Made by a program: the position numbers and the translations under genes
Notes under the pieces: model-generated
Databases searched by the model: none
What the model saw: the letters and a program-made list of their open reading frames with translations, nothing else
What the model was told of the DNA's origin: nothing
Origin: Coriobacteriia bacterium
GTDB lineage: Bacteria > Actinomycetota > Coriobacteriia > Anaerosomatales > PALSA-660
Direction of reading: 5' to 3'
NCBI GenBank assembly: GCA_030652345.1
Contig: JAUSAU010000033.1
Coordinates: forward strand, 1 to 19,455
Length of the DNA: 19,455 nucleotides
Shown: positions 14,789 through 19,455 of the stretch, piece after piece
How positions within the stretch are numbered: position 1 is the first letter of the stretch
Layout of the letters: each line of letters opens with the position of its first letter

Positions 14789-14817
14789 TTCTCACGCCTC
14801 CGACCCTGGGTTATGCT
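14789..14817 (+). promoter_or_regulatory. Candidate promoter for the Rhs-type gene
   Basis: TTCTCA (14789-14794) and TATGCT (14812-14817) are spaced by 17 bases; each matches its consensus at four to five of six bases. This would give a leader of about 80 nt. A perfect TTGACA also occurs at 14848-14853 but has no acceptable -10 at 16-18 nt. The 131-nt gap holds nothing else recognisable. Confidence 0.35.
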
Positions 14818-14903
14818 GGTCTCCCGCGAGTTTCGGCCGCGCAAGTTTTGACACTTCGTCTCGGGGAGGCGGAGTGACAGGGCTGGACTCGTGAGGGGGT
14901 CTC

Positions 14904-17900
14904 ATGACCAGAACGCTTCGGCGCGTGCTAGCACTCTGCCATTCTGTGTGCGTCCTGACTGTTGCCATCGCCTTGATCCTGCCACCGCCACAGGTGGTCG
15001 CGGCAGTCACCACTGCCTCCCGGGGCGAGCGCACGTCGCCCACCGTGGGCCGTAGCGACCGCGACCGCGACGAGGACTCTCGCGACGATCGCGAGAACGA
15101 GGACGATCGATGGCGGCCCGCTTCCGCGCCTGTGCTCGTCTCACCCTCAGGCGAGATCACAGCTACGCGGCCGACCTTCACGTGGAGGGCCGTCTCCAGA
15201 GCCAGCAGCTACGACCTCAAGGTCACCGACGCGTCCGGCCGCTGCGTATTCTCCAAGGACGGCATCGAAGGAACCTCCTTCAGGTTGCCGTCGGCCAAGC
15301 GGCTGAAGCAGGGCGTCTCGTATGCGTGGACCGCGCGCGTGCACCCGGGGTGGTGCGACTGGCGCGCGGACTGGGCGCGGCCGCTCGGCTTCCGCATCCG
15401 CATGGTCAACCCGGCACCTGCACCGGCCGCTTCGATGACGGTCGACCCGGAGTTCGTGTTCGCAGGTGAGCCCGCCGTCCTCAGTTGGACCACCACCGCG
15501 GCGACCGACGTATCCATCGTGCCGGGCGTCGGCACAGTGGCTCTCGTGGGCTCGCGGGAGGTCACGCCTTCCACCACGACGACCTACACGCTCACCGCCA
15601 CCGGGCCGGGCGGCAGCACCGCCGCCAGCCGGGTCGTGCGCGTGCGCCCGATCCCACGCCCGCCCGCAGGCTCGCTCGCCTCGCGTTATGAGCGCTTCCT
15701 GCCCGCAGACGCTGCAACGCCGATCGACCCCCAGGGGTACGTGCTGCTGCACGGACGGGTGCTCGACATCTCGGGAGCACCCCTAGCCGGCGTACTCGTG
15801 AGTATCGATGATCGTGTGGGCTGGGGGACTGCTCGCACGGGGAGCGACGGGACGTACTCGCTGCCGATCGAAGGCGGCGGATCCCGTACCCTGAGATTCA
15901 CGGGTGATGGCTTCATCACCGCGCAGCGTGTACTCAACGTCGAACCCGAGCAGATCCTCGCAGTGGACGACGTCATGATGACCCGGTTCGACACGGCCTC
16001 CACCCGCGTCTCGGGCGGCGGCGCCCCTGGCTCAGTGACGGTACACACCGGCGCCGTGACCACGGACCGCTACGGTACCCGCGCGGCCACGCTGGTCTTC
16101 CCCGGGGACGTTCGCGCGTACGCGAAGGATTGGGCCGGGTTGGAGCGGGAGCTACCTTCGTTCACAGTCCGCGCCACCGAGTTCGCGTCATCCACCGCGA
16201 TGCCTGCCGTCCTGCCGGCTGCGTCGGCCTTCACCTACTGTGTCGAACTCTCGGTCGACGAGGCGGACAATGTCCGCTTCTCGACGCCGGTCACCGCCTT
16301 CGTTGACGACTTTCTCGGCTTTGGTGCGGGCACGCCCGTGCCGAACGGCTTCTTCGACCGTGATCGCGGAGTGTGGGTGCCGGACGATGACGGCGTCGTG
16401 GTATGTATGCTCGATGCCGACGGCGACGGTGTCACGGACGCGCTCGATGCGAACGGGGACGGCATCGCCGACGACCTGACCGGCGACGGGTCGACCGCCG
16501 ACGAGGTCGTCGGGCTCACCGGTCCGCGATTCGCGCCGGGCGCGCGTCTGTGGCGCGTGCCTCTGACTCACTTCTCGCCCCGAGACTTCAACTACGGCTT
16601 CTCGTCCGGCGCACGACGCACGATCCTTCCTGGTGGTCGCTGGTACGTGGATGCCACGGGCCGCACCGTCGACTGCGGTAAGCCAGCGAACTCCACGGTG
16701 ACCGCTCGCAGCCGCGTGCTGCACGAAGACGTCCCGCTCGCGGGTACCGGGCTCACACTGCACTACGCCTCGAGCGCGGTCTCACCGCGTCCACAGGTGA
16801 TCGAGGTCGCGGCGACGGGCTCTGATATCCCGACCTACGCCGCCAATGCGTGCGTGACACTCTCTCTCGGCGGGCGCACATTCAGTCAGGTGCTGCCGCC
16901 CCAACCCGATCTGGTAGCGCGCTTCTCGTGGGATGGCCTGGATTTCGCCGGCCAGCCGATGCAGGGCCGCGTGCGCGGTACCGCCCGAGTGTCCTATACC
17001 TACAGCGGCTTCGAGTACGACTACCGCCTCGCGTCCACCGCGCGTACCTTCGGTCTGCGCAATGGCGTGCTGGGGACTCTCAGCGGAGTGCTGACCCGCG
17101 AAGGTATCGTGGTCGAGCAGGTCGTGCCTGTTGTTGTCGATCGTCCGGTCACCGCAGGGGAGATCGCGCCGGGGTGGCGGCTGTCCGGCGAACGCCGCCT
17201 AGACACGACCGACCCCGACGGTCTCGTGCGGTCCGACGGCAGCCGTGCTGAGCGGTCCTCGTCTCTACTCGAATCCCTCAGCACGGGCGGACCCGTGGTT
17301 CCCCTGTCCGGTGGGGCCGCCCTTGAGAGCTCCATAGCCGTGGGCGATGTCGCTGTCGATCGCGACGGGCGCTTCATCGTCGCGCCGCCGGCCAAGACGG
17401 GCGGACCCGTACTGCTCGCCGCGACGCTCGGAGACAACCTGCTCGCGGTCGACCCCGTCAGCGGCTCCCTCACTGAGCTGCCGATCTCGGGCAACCTCGT
17501 GACCACCGGACGCAGCACCATCTACGCAGCCACCGGTTCCTCCGGCGGTGTGGTCACCATGAGGGCCGCAGCAACTTCGTTCCTTGCCGCCTCCCCGGGT
17601 CAGATCGTCGCTTTCGACGTGGATACCGGGCTCACGCGTGTCGTCGCCGGAGAGGGAACGGACTCACCTTCTGAGGGTGCCAACGCCGCTTCTTGCACGC
17701 TCAGCCCGAAAGCGATCGCGGCCGACGATGCCGGGAACCTGTATGCCGCTGAGTGGGACCGGATCTGGCAGATCACCCCTGATGGCAGGTTGCACCTGTT
17801 CGCAGGCGGAGGAGGGTCGACCCCTGTCGATGGGGCGAGCGCTCTGGACTCGATGCTGATGCCCTCCATCATCGCCTGCGGGCTGGATGGCGACGTCTAC

Positions 17901-19455
17901 TTCGACACCGACAGCGTGGTCTTCTGCGTCGACAAGACCGGTCTGCTTCGGACCGTCGCCGGCACAGGCGCGTATCCGAGTGGAGACGACACTGCTGACC
18001 GCACAGGGCAATCGGCAACGTCGGTGGCACTGTCCCCGGTCGACCTCGCATGCGGTCCCGATGGCTCGCTGTATGTGCGGGATCGTGGCGCGTGGCAGGG
18101 CGATCTGGTTCACCGCGTATCGCCCGACGGCACGCTGTCCACGATCGCTGGCTCGCGCACCATGGGTCGGTCGTACTCCGACGGAATGGGGGCGACCGAG
18201 CCGAACCTCGGCCTGTCTGCCATCACGTGTGACGCGCGCGGGCGGATCGCGATGGGGATCACCGATCCCGACGGCGCTGCCAGCACGCTCGCGGTGATGA
18301 GCCAGAAGCGCCTCTTGGAGCGCCCCTACGACACCCCCACCCGCACACTCACCGACGCCGACGGTATCGGGCACGTGTTCGCCATGGACGACGGGCGTGA
18401 GCTCGAGTCGTTCGATCTGTTGCGCGGAACCACTCTCACACGGTTCGAGTACGACTCCGAGAAGCGCCTCGCCTCCGTGACGGACCGGTTCGGCAATGCA
18501 CTCACCATCGAGCGGGACGGGTCTGGACGCGCACGTCGCATCGTCTCGCCGAATGGCGTGGCGACTGCGCTCACGTACGAGCCGTCTGGTCGTCTGTCGT
18601 CGGTGCAAACGCCCGACGGTGGCGCAACGACGCTCGCCTACGACTCGATCGGCATGCTGACGGCGCTGACCGACCCCCGGGGCAGCCGCTTCGCGCAGAA
18701 CTTCGATGCCGACGGGCGGCTCACGACCACCTTGGATCCCGACGGGGCGACCTTCTCGTTCTCCAATGCACTCTCACCCGCCGGCTCGACACTGGCGCTC
18801 ACCACGGGTGGGGAGGGGACGGTCACCACGCTGGAGACCTCGAGTGTGCCCGACGCGACCTTCGCGTTGTCGCGCTGCTCGGGCGGAGCCGCGACCAAGA
18901 GCGGTTCGACGGGCGACGGCGCTGACCTCTGGACGCGATTCCCCGGCGGGATCGCCTCGACGACCAAGACGCAGTACGACCCAATGACCGAGACGCGCGA
19001 CCCGGTTGCGGGCACGCTCTCCATGCCCTCAGGACTCACCTCCGCGCAGAGCGCCGGCCACGAGTACCTCGACCGCGATGGCGACGGGAAGACCGACGCG
19101 GTCACCACGTCTTCGACTCTCAACGGCAAGACGAGCACGCTGTTCGACGACATGACAGCCGGCGTGCGGACCGCGACCTCGCCCATGGGACGCCAGGTCG
19201 TGTCACGCTACGACCCCTCGACACTGCTGCCCGTCTCGGTCGACTCGCCGGGTCTTGCGACCGTGGCCTATGAGTTCGATCCCCGCGGGCGCCTCACCTC
19301 GACGATCGTAGGGGAGCGTACGTCCTCGATCTCCTACGACGCTTCAGGCAACGTGGCCGCCGCGACCGGCCCCGACGGGCGAACCGTGAGCTACCGCTAC
19401 GATGCCGCGGGTCGCCCGCTCGAACTCACTCGTCCGGATGGCAGCTCGCTGTCGT
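14904..19455 (+). CDS. Large secreted Rhs/YD-repeat protein, teneurin-like architecture (3' end outside window)
   Basis: One frame stays open from ATG 14904 (ribosome site GAGGGGG) to the right edge: 1517 codons, no stop. Residues 1-34 look like a signal peptide ending near VVAA. Residues 50-69 are a nearly pure Arg/Asp/Glu run. Residues ~72-165 and ~178-249 look like Ig/fibronectin-type domains, ~279-351 like a carboxypeptidase-regulatory domain (GRVLDISGAPLAGVLVSID). Asp-rich Ca-binding-like loops lie at 504-533 (DADGDGVTD, DANGDGIAD) and again at 1390. Residues ~569-760 contain RSRVLHEDVPLAGTGLTLHY, typical of Rhs shells. Residues ~805-1130 have NHL-like repeats (DDAGNLYAAEWDRIWQITPDG; GPDGSLYVRDRG). 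YD repeats run from about 1183 on. Rhs proteins usually end in a variable toxin or effector domain; that part, if any, lies outside. Surface display or secretion is inferred. Confidence 0.9.
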   Translation, partial: MTRTLRRVLALCHSVCVLTVAIALILPPPQVVAAVTTASRGERTSPTVGRSDRDRDEDSRDDRENEDDRWRPASAPVLVSPSGEITATRPTFTWRAVSRASSYDLKVTDASGRCVFSKDGIEGTSFRLPSAKRLKQGVSYAWTARVHPGWCDWRADWARPLGFRIRMVNPAPAPAASMTVDPEFVFAGEPAVLSWTTTAATDVSIVPGVGTVALVGSREVTPSTTTTYTLTATGPGGSTAASRVVRVRPIPRPPAGSLASRYERFLPADAATPIDPQGYVLLHGRVLDISGAPLAGVLVSIDDRVGWGTARTGSDGTYSLPIEGGGSRTLRFTGDGFITAQRVLNVEPEQILAVDDVMMTRFDTASTRVSGGGAPGSVTVHTGAVTTDRYGTRAATLVFPGDVRAYAKDWAGLERELPSFTVRATEFASSTAMPAVLPAASAFTYCVELSVDEADNVRFSTPVTAFVDDFLGFGAGTPVPNGFFDRDRGVWVPDDDGVVVCMLDADGDGVTDALDANGDGIADDLTGDGSTADEVVGLTGPRFAPGARLWRVPLTHFSPRDFNYGFSSGARRTILPGGRWYVDATGRTVDCGKPANSTVTARSRVLHEDVPLAGTGLTLHYASSAVSPRPQVIEVAATGSDIPTYAANACVTLSLGGRTFSQVLPPQPDLVARFSWDGLDFAGQPMQGRVRGTARVSYTYSGFEYDYRLASTARTFGLRNGVLGTLSGVLTREGIVVEQVVPVVVDRPVTAGEIAPGWRLSGERRLDTTDPDGLVRSDGSRAERSSSLLESLSTGGPVVPLSGGAALESSIAVGDVAVDRDGRFIVAPPAKTGGPVLLAATLGDNLLAVDPVSGSLTELPISGNLVTTGRSTIYAATGSSGGVVTMRAAATSFLAASPGQIVAFDVDTGLTRVVAGEGTDSPSEGANAASCTLSPKAIAADDAGNLYAAEWDRIWQITPDGRLHLFAGGGGSTPVDGASALDSMLMPSIIACGLDGDVYFDTDSVVFCVDKTGLLRTVAGTGAYPSGDDTADRTGQSATSVALSPVDLACGPDGSLYVRDRGAWQGDLVHRVSPDGTLSTIAGSRTMGRSYSDGMGATEPNLGLSAITCDARGRIAMGITDPDGAASTLAVMSQKRLLERPYDTPTRTLTDADGIGHVFAMDDGRELESFDLLRGTTLTRFEYDSEKRLASVTDRFGNALTIERDGSGRARRIVSPNGVATALTYEPSGRLSSVQTPDGGATTLAYDSIGMLTALTDPRGSRFAQNFDADGRLTTTLDPDGATFSFSNALSPAGSTLALTTGGEGTVTTLETSSVPDATFALSRCSGGAATKSGSTGDGADLWTRFPGGIASTTKTQYDPMTETRDPVAGTLSMPSGLTSAQSAGHEYLDRDGDGKTDAVTTSSTLNGKTSTLFDDMTAGVRTATSPMGRQVVSRYDPSTLLPVSVDSPGLATVAYEFDPRGRLTSTIVGERTSSISYDASGNVAAATGPDGRTVSYRYDAAGRPLELTRPDGSSLS
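18450..19455 (+). repeat. YD-repeat region of the Rhs-type protein
   Basis: Degenerate repeats of about 20 residues follow the Rhs consensus YDxxGxLxxxTDPxG: FEYDSEKRLASVTDRFG, LTYEPSGRLSSVQTPDG, LAYDSIGMLTALTDPRG, NFDADGRLTTTLDPDG, then, after a less regular stretch, YEFDPRGRLTSTI, SYDASGNVAAATGPDG and YRYDAAGRPLELTRPDG. They would form the β-shell strands. The array is still going on at the window edge. Confidence 0.85.

Noticed and set aside
13096..14844. 582-codon open frame on the - strand opposite pfp
   Set aside because: Mirror of the phosphofructokinase codon pattern (E/R/D/H-rich, low complexity), crosses the accA terminator, and no fold or motif is visible.
14848..14853. Perfect TTGACA as -35 of the Rhs gene
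   Set aside because: No acceptable -10 at 16-18 nt downstream; bases there are GGAGTG-like. Kept only as a remark.
17664..18608. 314-codon open frame on the - strand inside the Rhs gene
   Set aside because: Antisense to the propeller/YD coding region, with no ribosome site or recognisable motif; the + frame has clear domain signatures.

Overview
The window is high-GC (roughly two thirds G+C by eye), densely packed chromosomal DNA with strong third-position G/C bias, Shine-Dalgarno-led genes and a few probable leaderless starts. This suits a member of the Actinomycetota or a similar high-GC lineage. The separate E. coli-type accD and accA genes, the PPi-type phosphofructokinase and the archaeal-type class I aldolase argue against a typical Streptomyces/Mycobacterium-like actinomycete. 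They fit better with a deep, probably anaerobic or facultative branch such as the Coriobacteriia. The taxonomic placement is inference.

Layout. (1) 1-4500: the 3' part of a tryptophan operon on +, trpC (5' end missing), a TrpB2-type synthase, trpF, a classical trpB and trpA. The last three genes are translationally coupled by ATGA and TAGTG overlaps. (2) 4497-7434: a UPF0114/YqhA-like membrane protein on -, a membrane-anchored coiled-coil protein and a CarH-like cobalamin-binding sensor without a DNA-binding domain on +, and a YceI-family protein on -. Both convergent gene pairs here share their stop codons in a 4-base overlap. (3) 7597-10071: glutamine-dependent NAD+ synthetase, a 68-residue orphan protein followed by a hairpin, and a GNAT acetyltransferase with a probable leaderless start. 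(4) 10184-14772: class I fructose-bisphosphate aldolase, accD-accA (acetyl-CoA carboxylase carboxyltransferase) behind a palindromic putative operator, PPi-type phosphofructokinase and a small membrane protein. (5) 14904-19455: the first 1517 codons of a very large secreted Rhs/YD-repeat protein that runs off the right edge.

Functionally, regions 1, 3 and 4 are core metabolism: tryptophan, NAD, glycolysis/gluconeogenesis through PPi-PFK and aldolase, and malonyl-CoA supply. The two less ordinary parts are the B12 photosensor-like neighbourhood (5174-7434) and the Rhs protein. The order of domains in the Rhs protein (Ig-like, carboxypeptidase-regulatory-like, NHL-like propeller, YD repeats) resembles bacterial teneurin-like proteins. 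No tRNA, rRNA, CRISPR array, insertion sequence or prophage gene was recognised. No gene-free stretch exceeds 300 bases.
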